A program made the translations under genes and the position numbers. Under the pieces are notes generated by a model, which searched no databases, was not told the origin of the DNA, and worked only from the letters and a program-made list of their open reading frames with translations. Positions 1-8,700 of a stretch of 64,000 nucleotides of DNA are shown here, piece by piece (within the stretch, counting starts at the first letter, position 1; the number at the start of each line of letters is the position of its first letter). Location: contig NZ_MAFQ01000005.1 of the NCBI RefSeq assembly GCF_002013895.1, positions 1 through 64,000 of the forward strand, written 5' to 3'. The stretch comes from Mycobacteroides franklinii. Lineage in GTDB: Bacteria > Actinomycetota > Actinomycetes > Mycobacteriales > Mycobacteriaceae.

Positions 1-65
1 AGTCATCATCGAAGAGGTCGACACGCCTGTCTGCGGCTGCCCGGATAGTTAACTCGCCGCCGAGT

Positions 66-1913
66 GTGACCCCGTACGCTGCTTGCATGGGGAGGTTCTG
101 GTCAAGTCGACTAGTAGTCAGGCGAAATCCACTGACGGTGGTCGCCGCCACGCTTATCGCGACAGTGATCGCGGCCGGGGTGTTGCTGTGGCCGGTCCTG
201 GAATACCTGGGAGGTACGGATTCGTCCGCCGTCCTGGACCCGGTGATCGTGACTGATTATCGGGCTGACTTGAGTGTCGACCGGGAGGGAACTCTGACTG
301 CTACCGAGACCCTCACCGGATCCTTCCCTGATGATCGTCATGGAATTTTCAGATTCTGGGATGTCCGCGACCCGTCCGACGATCATGTGCGACTTATTCC
401 CTACGACATCAAGGTCACTCGCGATGGGCATGACGAGCCGACCGATCTCGTGTGGCAGCAGGGGCGCGCCTTTCGGGTCGCCAAGATTGGCGACCCGGAC
501 CGGACCCTTACCCCAGGCGAGCACGTCTATGTGATCAGTTACCGAATTCGGGGTGTGCTTTCTCCGAGCACTGCCGGCGCCGCCGCTCGGGCATCTGGAA
601 GCTGGCCGGCCGACCGGGATCGAGCGTCTTTCTACTGGAAGGTCGTCGCCGGTGGCTGGCAAGTGAGATTTGACCGGACCGAGGTAAGGGTCAAGCTGCC
701 CACGCCCGCCACCGACGTTCGTTGTGCGTACGGTTACGACGATTCCGGGCAGTGCGAACTGACCGGCGTCGGCACCGATAGTCTCACGATCCGGACCGGC
801 GTCCTGGCGCCCCGGACTCCGGTCACTATCCGTGCCGCACAGGATCTGCCGGCGCCCGATCGGGTGAGCTTGCCGTGGACGCCACCCTATGACGGCGTGT
901 TGGGACAGTCACGGGTAGTGGCTAGCGGGCTGGGGATCCTCGCGTTGATCGGCCTCGGTGTGGGCTGGGCGTGGTCCTGGCGCGGCCGGGAAGAGCCTCC
1001 GGGATACCCAGTCGCTTACGAACCGCCACCCGGCCTTGGCCCAGTGCAGACCTGTTATGTGATGCGCGAACAGGTGCCCGCCAACGCGTTGGTGGCGACA
1101 TTGCTTCATCAGGCTCAGCGCGGCCTTACCACGATTCGACAGACCGAGGGGTCCACGTGGCGCATTGAAGCTCAGGGTGGCGATTGGGATGGTGTCGACC
1201 GAGTCACCCGCCAGGTTGGGCTTGCCCTCGGCGTGCAGAATGCTGGTGGGGCCTTCGGCGCCGACGGGTCGGTGACGGCCGGAAGCACGCTCCGGTCGAC
1301 ATCGGAGGACATTGCCGAGGACACCAAGGCCTGGGCACGCGGTGAGGGACTGGTCACCAACCAGTTGTCTGAGCAGATCGGACGGTTTTTGGTGCTGGCC
1401 GCATGGGTGGTCGCAGTGCTGTTGGTGTTCATCCGCCCTGGTGGCGCGACGATCTGGGCGTTGCCATTCCTTGGGTTCGGGATCGGCGGCATGGGGCTGC
1501 TTTTCGCCGAGGTCGAAACCCGCCGCACCGCTAAAGGCCGGGAGCAATGGGCACGGGCGGGAGGCTTCTATCGCCTGCTATCGACGCCGTCAGCGCAGGA
1601 CCGGTTTGATTTCAGTGCCCAGAAAGATCTGTATACGGCCTTCGTCCCGTATGCGGTCGCATTCGGATGCGCCGACGAATGGGCCAAGAAATACAAGCTC
1701 TCGACCGGACAGGAGCCGCCGGCCCCGTCTTGGTACTTTGGCCCGACGACTCCGCACGGCCTTTTCGGTGGAAGCACTGCGTTCGCCGGATTCGAGTCTT
1801 CTCTGCGATCCTCGATCGGTGCATACGAAGCGAGTCAGTCCAGCTCGTCCAGTGGCGGAGGCTTCAGCTTCAGCGGTGGCGGGGGCGGCGGCGGAGGCGG
1901 CGGGTCATGGTAA
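66..1913 (+). CDS. DUF2207 family membrane protein with Gly-rich tail
   Basis: Predicted membrane protein of the DUF2207 type; molecular function unknown. A hydrophobic segment at about residues 22-44 is followed by an extracytoplasmic, beta-rich region. Further membrane segments lie near residues 285-307 and 440-480, then a soluble part. The C-terminus is Ser-rich and ends in a run of Gly followed by Ser-Trp, which is typical of the family. The lemA gene follows 112 bp downstream on the same strand, the usual partner of this family. The GTG at 66 gives the longest frame; the ATG at 87 is an equally plausible start, and neither has a clear Shine-Dalgarno sequence. The promoter lies at or beyond the window edge. 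Confidence 0.85.
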   Translation: MTPYAACMGRFWSSRLVVRRNPLTVVAATLIATVIAAGVLLWPVLEYLGGTDSSAVLDPVIVTDYRADLSVDREGTLTATETLTGSFPDDRHGIFRFWDVRDPSDDHVRLIPYDIKVTRDGHDEPTDLVWQQGRAFRVAKIGDPDRTLTPGEHVYVISYRIRGVLSPSTAGAAARASGSWPADRDRASFYWKVVAGGWQVRFDRTEVRVKLPTPATDVRCAYGYDDSGQCELTGVGTDSLTIRTGVLAPRTPVTIRAAQDLPAPDRVSLPWTPPYDGVLGQSRVVASGLGILALIGLGVGWAWSWRGREEPPGYPVAYEPPPGLGPVQTCYVMREQVPANALVATLLHQAQRGLTTIRQTEGSTWRIEAQGGDWDGVDRVTRQVGLALGVQNAGGAFGADGSVTAGSTLRSTSEDIAEDTKAWARGEGLVTNQLSEQIGRFLVLAAWVVAVLLVFIRPGGATIWALPFLGFGIGGMGLLFAEVETRRTAKGREQWARAGGFYRLLSTPSAQDRFDFSAQKDLYTAFVPYAVAFGCADEWAKKYKLSTGQEPPAPSWYFGPTTPHGLFGGSTAFAGFESSLRSSIGAYEASQSSSSSGGGFSFSGGGGGGGGGGSW

Positions 1914-2025
1914 GGGCCGCTGCCGAGTATTTCGCCGCTGAAACTGGTGGCGCCGTCAGGCTGGGTGTGGTGGCAATGTCCACCGAGATTCGTTCGTTCA
2001 CATTTCATTCGGTCAAGGAGTCCGC

Positions 2026-2586
2026 ATGCTGGTAACGATCATCATCATCGTTGTGCTCGTGTTGTTAGCCGGTTTCGTCGTTGTCGGATTCAACCGGCTT
2101 CGTCGGCAGAACGTTGGGGTCAACGAGGCGCTCGGTGGTGTCGACGTCCAGCTCACCCGGCGAGCCGATCTCATTCCGAATCTCGTCAACACGGTCAAGG
2201 GGTATGCGCAGCACGAGCGCGGTGTTCTTGAGAATGTGACGGCGGCGCGCGCGGAGGTGCAGAAGGCGGCTCAAGGCGGGACGGTCGACGAGAAGTCGGC
2301 GGCACAGGCGAAGCTGGACAAGGCAATCGTCGATGTTCTCGCGGTCGCGGAGGCCTATCCAGACCTGAAGGCGTCGGCCAACTTCATTGAGCTGCAGCGA
2401 GCGTTGACCGACACCGAGAATCAGCTGTCGTTCGCGCGTCAGTACTACAACGATGCTGCGGCCAAGCTCAACACGTCGATTGCAACTATCCCGTGGATGT
2501 TCTTTTCCGGACTAGCGGGCGTGAAGCAGCGCGACTTCTACAAAGCGCCGGCCGGCAACGAGACTCCGCCGACCGTCACTTTCTGA
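2026..2586 (+). CDS. lemA: LemA family protein
   Basis: LemA-family protein of 186 residues, close to the usual length. One N-terminal membrane anchor (residues 2-22, Ile/Val/Leu-rich) is followed by the conserved short motif with Asn and Arg-Arg-Ala-Asp-Leu-Ile-Pro-Asn-Leu near residues 45-54, then a helical bundle. The fold is predicted to be an exported helical domain anchored in the membrane. Its biochemical role is not established in the family. It lies directly downstream of the DUF2207 gene, and the two families commonly occur together, so they probably act in one membrane complex. The ATG follows a purine-rich stretch (caaggag) about 6 bases upstream. Confidence 0.9.
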   Translation: MLVTIIIIVVLVLLAGFVVVGFNRLRRQNVGVNEALGGVDVQLTRRADLIPNLVNTVKGYAQHERGVLENVTAARAEVQKAAQGGTVDEKSAAQAKLDKAIVDVLAVAEAYPDLKASANFIELQRALTDTENQLSFARQYYNDAAAKLNTSIATIPWMFFSGLAGVKQRDFYKAPAGNETPPTVTF

Positions 2587-2690
2587 CGCGCGGCCCCGGT
2601 CCTGTCGATTTTCGCTGTATCTCGACAGACGTACATAAGAATTCGGGTCAAAGGGTCGTTGGCAACCAACAGATTTGAGAGCCTACAGCT

Positions 2691-3197
2691 GTGGGCCAGT
2701 ACTCTCCCGACCTTCTCGCTCCTGGGCTCGATGTCGTTTTCTGTGGGATCAACCCTGCCTCTACCGCGGTGGCCGACGGACATAACTTCTCGAACCGGAG
2801 TAACCGTTTCTGGGAAGTGCTCTATCGGGCCGGGTTCACCGACATTCGGCTACGCCCGGAGGACGAGCGTCAACTACTGACGTATAGGTGTGGCATCACC
2901 GCTGCGGTGAGTCGCGCCACGCCGCGGGCCGACGACATCACGGTGAGCGAATTCCGTGCCGCTCGACCGGATTTCGAGGAGAAGATTCGCAACCTCAGAC
3001 CGCGGTCGTTGGCGTTTCTCGGGAAGCGCGCGGTGGTGGCCATGCTCGAAGATCCACATATCGCGTTCGGACTACAGCCGTTCAGCGTCGCGGGCGTGAC
3101 GACGTGGGTGCTACCTAATCCAAGCGGGCTCAATAGGCGGTTCACGCTCGACGCACTTGTCGACGCATATGCCGAACTCCGTATGTCCCTGAGCTAG
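2691..3197 (+). CDS. mug: G/U mismatch-specific uracil-DNA glycosylase (Mug/TDG type)
   Basis: Mug/TDG-type uracil-DNA glycosylase that removes U or ethenocytosine opposite G in base excision repair. The 168-residue length matches bacterial Mug. Motif 1 reads GINPAS at residues 19-24 and carries the catalytic-region Asn. The second motif, NPSGLNRR, at 143-150 forms the loop that enters the DNA helix. The start is a GTG at 2691 with no strong ribosome binding site. A stem-loop at 3241-3274 follows the gene and could end transcription. The family assignment is secure from both motifs; substrate preference is inferred from the family. Confidence 0.92.
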   Translation: MGQYSPDLLAPGLDVVFCGINPASTAVADGHNFSNRSNRFWEVLYRAGFTDIRLRPEDERQLLTYRCGITAAVSRATPRADDITVSEFRAARPDFEEKIRNLRPRSLAFLGKRAVVAMLEDPHIAFGLQPFSVAGVTTWVLPNPSGLNRRFTLDALVDAYAELRMSLS

Positions 3198-3240
3198 CGC
3201 CTGCCCGATCTCTTCGGATTGTCAGCCTCCCCGGGATGAT

Positions 3241-3274
3241 CCCTGGCGGCCGACCCCTCGAACGGCCGCCGGGG
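3241..3274 (+). terminator. GC-rich stem-loop after mug
   Basis: Imperfect inverted repeat: left arm 3241-3251 (ccctggcggcc), right arm 3264-3274 (ggccgccgggg), 10 of 11 pairs, 12-base loop. There is no U-tract, as is common for mycobacterial intrinsic terminators. It lies 44 bases after the mug stop. The rest of 3198-3394 shows no gene. Confidence 0.5.
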
Positions 3275-3394
3275 ACCACCGCGAAAGAGCGCGAACTCCG
3301 TATTTTCCGCCCATGCGTGGGTGGTCCTGAAATGGCTTACAGCTAAACAACCATTGGGCTCGATTGGCAGTCAAGAGATGCGAGGGCGTACTTT

Positions 3395-4096
3395 TTGTAC
3401 GTGTCCGACGCTAACTACCTTGCGGTGCTGGTAAAGGGTGCGCGAGAGCGCGCGGGAATGACACAGCGCGGCCTGGCCGATGCCATGGGGTACAGCGAGG
3501 CGTTGATACAGAAAATTGAGCTGGGGACTCGTATGCCCGGGCTCAAGGCGCTTGCCGCATTGGCCACGGCTCTGGAATTGTCTCCCTGGGAAAGCCGATA
3601 CCTGCATCTACTGGGGGGAAGGACGATGTACGACAGCGGAACTCCCCCACCGAACATCGAGGGCTACCTGGAGTCGTTGATGCCGCACCCGGCGGCGTGG
3701 ATAACGCCAGGGTGGACCATTGTCCATGCCAACAGCGAGTTCCAGCAGCTGTTTCCCGGCCTGTGGATGACACCCAATTTCATCCACTGGCACTATCACT
3801 CGGTCAAGTCGCGGAAAGTCATCGACAACTGGGAACAGACATCTGAATGGTGTGTCGGATGGCTCCGCTGGAGTCTGGCGGCAAACCCCAAAGATCCGGC
3901 GCTCACACGAATCATCAATTCGCTCATGCCAATATCGGTGTTTCAACGCCAGTGGCAGCAGCCCATACCGATCGACCCCGACACGCGGGCATGGGTCATC
4001 AACGACTCTGGTGGAACAGTCCAGATTCTGGATATGCGCACGTGGCACAACCCGCAGTCCAGCGGATCGTTGCTGCTAGGTGTGGGTTCCCGCTAG
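3395..4096 (+). CDS. XRE-family regulator with MmyB-like C-terminal domain
   Basis: Transcriptional regulator of 233 residues. An N-terminal XRE helix-turn-helix (about residues 8-66; the core reads GMTQRGLADAMGYSEALIQK) is followed by a domain resembling the MmyB-like ligand-binding fold, with the conserved pattern TPGWTIVHANSEF near residues 103-115. Actinobacterial proteins of this type are thought to sense small, possibly fatty-acid-like, ligands; the ligand here is unknown. The frame opens at TTG 3395; the GTG at 3401 is an alternative. Its 3' end overlaps the convergent hydrolase gene by 21 bp, so the two transcripts run into each other. Confidence 0.8.
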   Translation: MYVSDANYLAVLVKGARERAGMTQRGLADAMGYSEALIQKIELGTRMPGLKALAALATALELSPWESRYLHLLGGRTMYDSGTPPPNIEGYLESLMPHPAAWITPGWTIVHANSEFQQLFPGLWMTPNFIHWHYHSVKSRKVIDNWEQTSEWCVGWLRWSLAANPKDPALTRIINSLMPISVFQRQWQQPIPIDPDTRAWVINDSGGTVQILDMRTWHNPQSSGSLLLGVGSR

Positions 4097-4870
4097 CCAT
4101 GTTGTAACGTGCTGGGCCACACGGGGATCGAACGCGATACTGATCGATTGCCGTTCACCCTCAATGGGCTCGAATGCGGTGGGGCCACCGAGGTTGCGAG
4201 CGACAGTTTCGCCCAGCTCCCGGGGCACAAAGAAGTCCGTGGTGCCGTGCAGAACCAACGCGGGGCACTCAATCTTGCCCAGTAGGTCGACGAAGTCGGT
4301 TCGATTCGCCAATGCGTTGGATGACTCGCGGTAATCGGCCCACGCAGAACGCTGCCACCGCCCGAATAAGGCTTCGGCGTCTTCGGGTGTGCCTGTGGCG
4401 AACTCGGCCACCAGACGGTAGACAGCCGGTTCAGGTCCTTGAGTGCACCAGATCTCCATTGCCGCGTGCAACGCGCCGTTCTCGGCGGCATCGGGTGCTG
4501 CGGCGGTCGGCCCGATCAACACCAGCCGTCCGACTCTGTCGGGTGCGGCCAACGCGGTGCGAAGTGCCAGTACGGCACCCTGTCCTTCACCGAGGAAGGT
4601 GAATGACTGCACTCCAAGGTGATCCATCAAGCCCAGCGCATCGGCGGCCATGTCTTCGATCATGTAAGGCGTCTTGTCGTAGACGGTTTGGCCGTGGCCG
4701 CGCAGATCGAAGGCCACCACCCGGTACCCGGCGGCTGCGATGGATGCGGTCAGGGGCTCAAGTGACACCGTGTCCATCAGCGTTGCGTGGGTTCCTAGCA
4801 CTACGGGAAGGTCCTGCTCGCCGGTATCGGTGTAGAAGATGCGCTGACCATCGAGCTCGACGCTGGGCAT
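4076..4870 (-). CDS. Alpha/beta-hydrolase fold protein lacking catalytic Ser and His
   Basis: Alpha/beta-hydrolase fold protein of 264 residues. The fold markers are clear: DLRGHG at residues 55-60, the nucleophile-elbow strand and helix near 88-107, and HGTTDFFVP with the acid residue near 208-216. The nucleophile elbow, however, reads GEGQG (94-98) where the family has G-x-S-x-G, so Ser is replaced by Gly. The usual GH near the C-terminus reads Gly-Glu-Arg. Two of three catalytic residues therefore appear to be missing, which suggests a non-hydrolytic role such as binding or regulation. Known family members include ester hydrolases and haloperoxidases. It converges on the XRE gene with a 21-bp overlap. 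Confidence 0.85.
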   Translation of the reverse strand: MPSVELDGQRIFYTDTGEQDLPVVLGTHATLMDTVSLEPLTASIAAAGYRVVAFDLRGHGQTVYDKTPYMIEDMAADALGLMDHLGVQSFTFLGEGQGAVLALRTALAAPDRVGRLVLIGPTAAAPDAAENGALHAAMEIWCTQGPEPAVYRLVAEFATGTPEDAEALFGRWQRSAWADYRESSNALANRTDFVDLLGKIECPALVLHGTTDFFVPRELGETVARNLGGPTAFEPIEGERQSISIAFDPRVAQHVTTWLAGTHT

Positions 4871-4947
4871 GCCACGAGCCTACGACAAACGCATCGGGTG
4901 GCCTTCGGCTCGGCGCTCCGTGCCCGTCAGGTCAGTGGTCTACGACG

Positions 4948-5760
4948 TCACTGATGAAAGTTCCATTGGCCGACATCCTGGGCCAGGGCGTCGCTGACGT
5001 CGACTTCGAGCCCGCCAACTACCGGGCCTGGGTTGGACGCGGTGCTCACGATGCGTTGGTAGAGAACCGCGCCGGGGAAGACCTGACCGCGAGACCAGGA
5101 CCTTGTCTGCCAGGCCCACACGTGGCCAGGTGAGCGCGAGTTGCCGATCACGCCATCGGCGGCGGCCCACTGGCACGGATTGACGCCGCCGTAGATGCCG
5201 GTGCGCTGCACCCCCAGCACCGAATTGATGCCCCGGAACCATTGCAGAGCAACATCATTCCAGGTGCCGCGGTTGATGTCGTCGTCGACGGAGAAGAAGA
5301 CCGGCGCACTCTGGCCGCCGCCGGCCGCCGTATGCAGCTGCCACGCGGTGCGCGCATCTTCGACACCGCCGTCAAAGCCGCGCGTGAAGTCTGAAGGTGC
5401 TGTCCCGCCGGGCTTTCCGTATTGGAAGTTGCTGACGATCACCAGCCCGGCCGCGGTGAGCGCCTGGGCGTAGGGCCGGGTGATCGGTTTGGCGCCCATG
5501 GAGGAGCCGGGACGTGATGTCGAGACGTAGTTGATCACTCCCGCGTGCCCGGCAGCCTTGATCTGGTCTGCCGGAATCTGGCGCATGGCGAAGTCGATCA
5601 ATGTGGGCGCGGCAGCTGATGCCGTGGGTATGCCGGCACCAAGAGATGCCGCACTCAGCCCGGCCAGTGCTGACACGGCTGTGGCGTAGCGCAGTGCGTC
5701 ACGTCGGGTTACCGGACGTGAGGAGCGCTGAGAGTCGTTGGTCCCCGACGAGTCCTGCAT
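4948..5760 (-). CDS. Tat-exported DUF1906 protein (Rv2525c-like)
   Basis: DUF1906 protein resembling M. tuberculosis Rv2525c, 270 residues. Residues 17-50 form a twin-arginine signal (VTRRDALRY then a hydrophobic Ala/Leu/Gly stretch ending ASAA), so it is predicted to be exported folded through Tat. The mature part has the conserved FSVDDDIN and QWFRGINSVLGV segments. The fold is glycoside-hydrolase-like (TIM barrel), and Rv2525c has been linked to cell-wall properties, but no substrate is known. A clear paralogue lies at 34126-34923. It is transcribed alone; neighbours on both sides appear to be unrelated units. Confidence 0.88.
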   Translation of the reverse strand: MQDSSGTNDSQRSSRPVTRRDALRYATAVSALAGLSAASLGAGIPTASAAAPTLIDFAMRQIPADQIKAAGHAGVINYVSTSRPGSSMGAKPITRPYAQALTAAGLVIVSNFQYGKPGGTAPSDFTRGFDGGVEDARTAWQLHTAAGGGQSAPVFFSVDDDINRGTWNDVALQWFRGINSVLGVQRTGIYGGVNPCQWAAADGVIGNSRSPGHVWAWQTRSWSRGQVFPGAVLYQRIVSTASNPGPVVGGLEVDVSDALAQDVGQWNFHQ

Positions 5761-5888
5761 CGCTGCAAGTTAACAATGTGACTGCTGTGAAAGATGTAGC
5801 CTCGCCGGGACGTCCCATAACGTTCTTGTATCAAGGCGAAGGATCTCGTGATCGATACGGGCGCAGTCGTTCTCGACGGTTGGTCCGA

Positions 5889-7358
5889 CTAGTTGCTGTA
5901 CAGATGTAGAACGTGCGCAGCTGTTGTGGCGATATCGCCGCTCAGCCTCACAATGGGTGGACCGCCGCGCTGGTGGATGACGTTCGCCAGGATGATGACG
6001 TAGGTATCGGACCCCGGATCCATCCACACCGACACGCCGGTGAAGCCCGAGTGGCCGAAGCTGCCGATGGGAAAGAGCATTCCGCGCGGTTTGGACAGCT
6101 CCGTATCGATATCCCAGCCGAAGCCGCGCAGGTTCTGCCCCGCGATGGCCGGATAGTTCGGCGCGAGCAGGGGATCTGTTGGGTTGGGCGTCTTTTGGAT
6201 GGCCTCGCGGTTCGCGGTGTTGGCGGCCTCGAGTTGCGCGGCGGTATGGCCGGGCTGCTGCGGAGTCGTCATCAATTGCAGCGTCGATTGCTTCAGCGGG
6301 AACAGGCTCGGGCGCCCGGCGAGACGATCGAGAAGCGCTTGGCAATATCTGCCGACATCGTCGGCGGTCGCGAAGACACCGGCACTGCCGGCCACCCCGC
6401 CCATCCGGCGTGCGGTGGGGTCGTGCACGGTGCCGCGAATCAGATGGTCGTAGTTGGGGTTGATGTCGGGGGTGTCTTCGTCATGAGCAGTCGGCGCGAT
6501 GCGTGCCAACAGAGCGGTGTTCCAGGTGCCCGGCGGGCAGGGCGTGGCAGCGTGCACGTTCTTATCGAAAGCAATTGCCGTACCGACGATTTGGTACTCA
6601 CCGCATGCCTTGGTTGCCGGCAGGTAGCGTGTGTCGGCCATGCCCAACGGCGTAAAGACGCTGTCCTGCACATAGATATCCAGCGGCACGTCGGTGATCT
6701 TTTCGATCAATGCGCCGAGGATGATGAAGTTGATATCGGAGTAGTGGAACGTCTGGCCGGGGTCGAATGCCAACGGTGCGGTCAGCGCACGATGTATGCC
6801 GTCGGCCTTGTCTGCCTGTGTCAGCCCCCACGGGCCCTGATGGCTCAGGTCACCTCCGATGCCCGAGGTGTGCGTGAGCAGCATGCGAAGGGTCACCTGG
6901 GCGCGCCGCGGATCATCGGCAGGGTTGAAGTCCGGCAGGTAGTTCTGCAGGGGTTCGTCAAGGTGAACCAGGCCCTTCTCGTACAGCTGCAGGAAGGCCA
7001 CACTTGTCGCAAGAGGCTTGGTCAACGAGGCGATGTCGAAAATCGTGTCTTCGGTCATCGGTTCGGCGGGTGCGGGCGACCCGTCCAGGCCAGGTTCATC
7101 GGGGAGCTTGCGCCACCCGAAAGCCTGCCGGAAGACGATCTTGCCGCCGTGTCCGATGTGAACCACCGCACCGGGCAGTTGCGGTGCGGCGACCGCGTCG
7201 TTCACCAGCCGGGTGACCGGCGCAAATGGACCGGTGGGAACCACGCTCGGTGCGGTGATCGGAGGCACCGAATGTCCGCACGAGGGCACCCCCGCAAAGG
7301 CAAGGAGGACGGTGACGACGGCACCGGTCCGGGCGACGCGCGATCCCGATACCTTCAC
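5889..7358 (-). CDS. Class C beta-lactamase-like serine hydrolase, exported
   Basis: Serine hydrolase of the beta-lactamase/penicillin-binding (class C, esterase EstB-like) family, 489 residues. The N-terminal 30 residues are a signal sequence with Cys27 in a possible, atypical lipobox (VPSC). The active-site SxxK is S111-L-T-K; a Tyr-containing YSD motif near residue 214 fits the second catalytic element; GHSGFTG near 445 takes the place of the third K/H-T-G box. Such proteins cleave D-Ala-type amides or esters in the envelope; the substrate is unknown here. The start is a GTG. Confidence 0.85.
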   Translation of the reverse strand: MKVSGSRVARTGAVVTVLLAFAGVPSCGHSVPPITAPSVVPTGPFAPVTRLVNDAVAAPQLPGAVVHIGHGGKIVFRQAFGWRKLPDEPGLDGSPAPAEPMTEDTIFDIASLTKPLATSVAFLQLYEKGLVHLDEPLQNYLPDFNPADDPRRAQVTLRMLLTHTSGIGGDLSHQGPWGLTQADKADGIHRALTAPLAFDPGQTFHYSDINFIILGALIEKITDVPLDIYVQDSVFTPLGMADTRYLPATKACGEYQIVGTAIAFDKNVHAATPCPPGTWNTALLARIAPTAHDEDTPDINPNYDHLIRGTVHDPTARRMGGVAGSAGVFATADDVGRYCQALLDRLAGRPSLFPLKQSTLQLMTTPQQPGHTAAQLEAANTANREAIQKTPNPTDPLLAPNYPAIAGQNLRGFGWDIDTELSKPRGMLFPIGSFGHSGFTGVSVWMDPGSDTYVIILANVIHQRGGPPIVRLSGDIATTAAHVLHLYSN

Positions 7359-7412
7359 CAGGTCGACGGTAGTTGAGGACGTTGTGGGTGGCGGGGAACG
7401 GCGGCAGGGTGT

Positions 7413-8030
7413 CTACATGCCAGATCTGCGCGATGCGGCATCGATCGCCGGTAGATAGACCGAGTCGACCAGCTCGGCGAGCGTGCCGGAGTCAATCTTC
7501 CTGCGCGCGAAGAACAGTTCGTTGCGCACGAGGGCGAAGATACTGGTGGCTACCAGATCGGAAATGGTGGCGGTCCCTATCTCGCCTCGCTCGCGGGCGG
7601 CGTCCAGGGCACGGCGGATGGTCTGATCCGCCCTTGCGGCCACCTTCGCCTGGAATGTCAGCAGCGTCGCCTCGTCGGCTTCGGCGATAAGACTGCGGTA
7701 GGTATCGATTCCGATGTGCTGCCACGTTTCGACGATCGTTTCGACCAATGCCATGATGTCGCCACGAAGGGATTCGGTTGGTGCTACTTCGACGAGCTCG
7801 ATGCGAAGAGTCGGTAGCGCATCGGTCACCATCTGTGCCCGAGAGCCGTAGCGGCGGTACAGGACTGGCTTTCCCGTCTTGGCTCGGCGGGCTACACCTT
7901 CAAAGGTGACGCCTGAGTATCCGTGATCTATCAGCTCGGCCCAGGCGGCATCGCGGATCGCCGACAGCAGCACGTCGTCCCGGCGTCGTGCAGCGGGCCC
8001 GGGAGTCGGATCCGGCGATTTTTTAGGCAC
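7413..8030 (-). CDS. TetR-family regulator
   Basis: TetR-type repressor of about 205 residues from the chosen GTG at 8030. The helix-turn-helix occupies roughly residues 20-62 (GYSGVTFEGVARRAKTGKP, then LYRRYGSR). The C-terminal ligand domain is not recognisable further. The open frame extends upstream to 8132, but that stretch covers the divergent promoter and the inverted repeats, so the GTG at 8030 is preferred. It is divergent from the carboxymuconolactone decarboxylase/metallo-hydrolase operon and probably represses it and itself. Confidence 0.85.
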   Translation of the reverse strand: MPKKSPDPTPGPAARRRDDVLLSAIRDAAWAELIDHGYSGVTFEGVARRAKTGKPVLYRRYGSRAQMVTDALPTLRIELVEVAPTESLRGDIMALVETIVETWQHIGIDTYRSLIAEADEATLLTFQAKVAARADQTIRRALDAARERGEIGTATISDLVATSIFALVRNELFFARRKIDSGTLAELVDSVYLPAIDAASRRSGM

Positions 8031-8033
8031 GTT

Positions 8034-8107
8034 GCGTATCTTATCGCGCGGGGCTATCCTGACGATATTAGGTACGCACCGTTTCTTATTGATTCCGACG
8101 GTGCGCA
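8034..8107. promoter_or_regulatory. Divergent control region with two inverted repeats
   Basis: The 100-bp gap between the TetR gene (start 8030, minus) and the decarboxylase gene (start 8131, plus) contains two inverted repeats. One pairs 8034-8045 (gcgtatcttatc) with 8066-8077 (tattaggtacgc), 9 of 12 positions. The other pairs 8073-8082 (tacgcaccgt) with 8098-8107 (acggtgcgca), 9 of 10 positions. Arm sharing suggests overlapping operators for the divergent TetR protein. This is inferred from position and symmetry only. Confidence 0.45.
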
Positions 8108-8130
8108 GGCGCGACCGCGAATGGAGCATC

Positions 8131-8700
8131 ATGGCTATCTCGCTGCCGAATGTGGCAGACCTCGATCCCGTGCAACGGGAGGTCTATGACTTGTTTCCGG
8201 CCAGCCTCTCCCGAGGGCTGGTTATGACCAAAGCCAGTGGCAAACCGTATCTGGCGCTGGGGCTTTCCTTCCGCACGGGCGCGTTGTCGCCGGAAGTCCG
8301 TGAGCTGGTGATCCTGCGGATCGGTGCGGTGACCAAGGCCCAGTACGAGATTCATCACCACGTGCCCGAAGCACGAGTGGCCGGCGTGCCGGATTCGGTC
8401 ATCGACGCGGTCCTGGACGGGGCCGAGGTGTTCGGGGAACGTCGTATCGACGTGCTCGTCGCCTTCGTCGACGACCTGCTGACACGGATCAAGGGCGGCG
8501 GATCGGACACCGCAGAGATGCAGGAGTTCTTCTCCGACAACGAAATCGCCGAGATAACCCTGCTCGCTGGGCACTACGTGATGACGGCGATGTTCATCAA
8601 CACCCTGGGCATCATCCCTGAGAGAGATGGCATCGCAGGCCCGGGCATTCTGGCTGGAGCCACCGCCAAATTGCAGGAAGAACAAGCGAAGGACCGATGA
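8131..8700 (+). CDS. Carboxymuconolactone decarboxylase family (AhpD-like) protein
   Basis: Carboxymuconolactone decarboxylase/AhpD-fold protein, 189 residues from the ATG at 8131, which has a ggag site 6 bases upstream. The family contains gamma-carboxymuconolactone decarboxylases and alkylhydroperoxidase-type proteins. The core LSPEVRELVILRIGAVTKAQYE occupies about residues 48-70. The AhpD Cys-x-x-Cys is absent (the equivalent stretch reads ...AQYEIHHH), so a peroxidase role through a Cys pair is unlikely. The stop overlaps the start of the metallo-hydrolase gene by 4 bp (ATGA), so the two are translationally coupled. The divergent TetR gene probably controls both. Confidence 0.85.
   Translation: MAISLPNVADLDPVQREVYDLFPASLSRGLVMTKASGKPYLALGLSFRTGALSPEVRELVILRIGAVTKAQYEIHHHVPEARVAGVPDSVIDAVLDGAEVFGERRIDVLVAFVDDLLTRIKGGGSDTAEMQEFFSDNEIAEITLLAGHYVMTAMFINTLGIIPERDGIAGPGILAGATAKLQEEQAKDR

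Noticed and set aside
1..65. Possible minus-strand gene start at the left edge
   Set aside because: An atgatg on the minus strand within the first 9 bases could open a gene outside the window, but too little sequence is visible to support it.
1860..1913. Long Gly-codon run as a possible phase-variable repeat
   Set aside because: The Gly-rich C-terminal tail is normal for DUF2207 proteins and the codons are mixed (ggc, ggg, gga), so slippage is unlikely to be selected.
5913..7376. 487-codon open frame on the plus strand
   Set aside because: It is antisense to the class C beta-lactamase-like gene (clear signal, SxxK and YxD motifs). The translated frame is Arg/Gly-rich with no domain, as expected of a GC-rich shadow.
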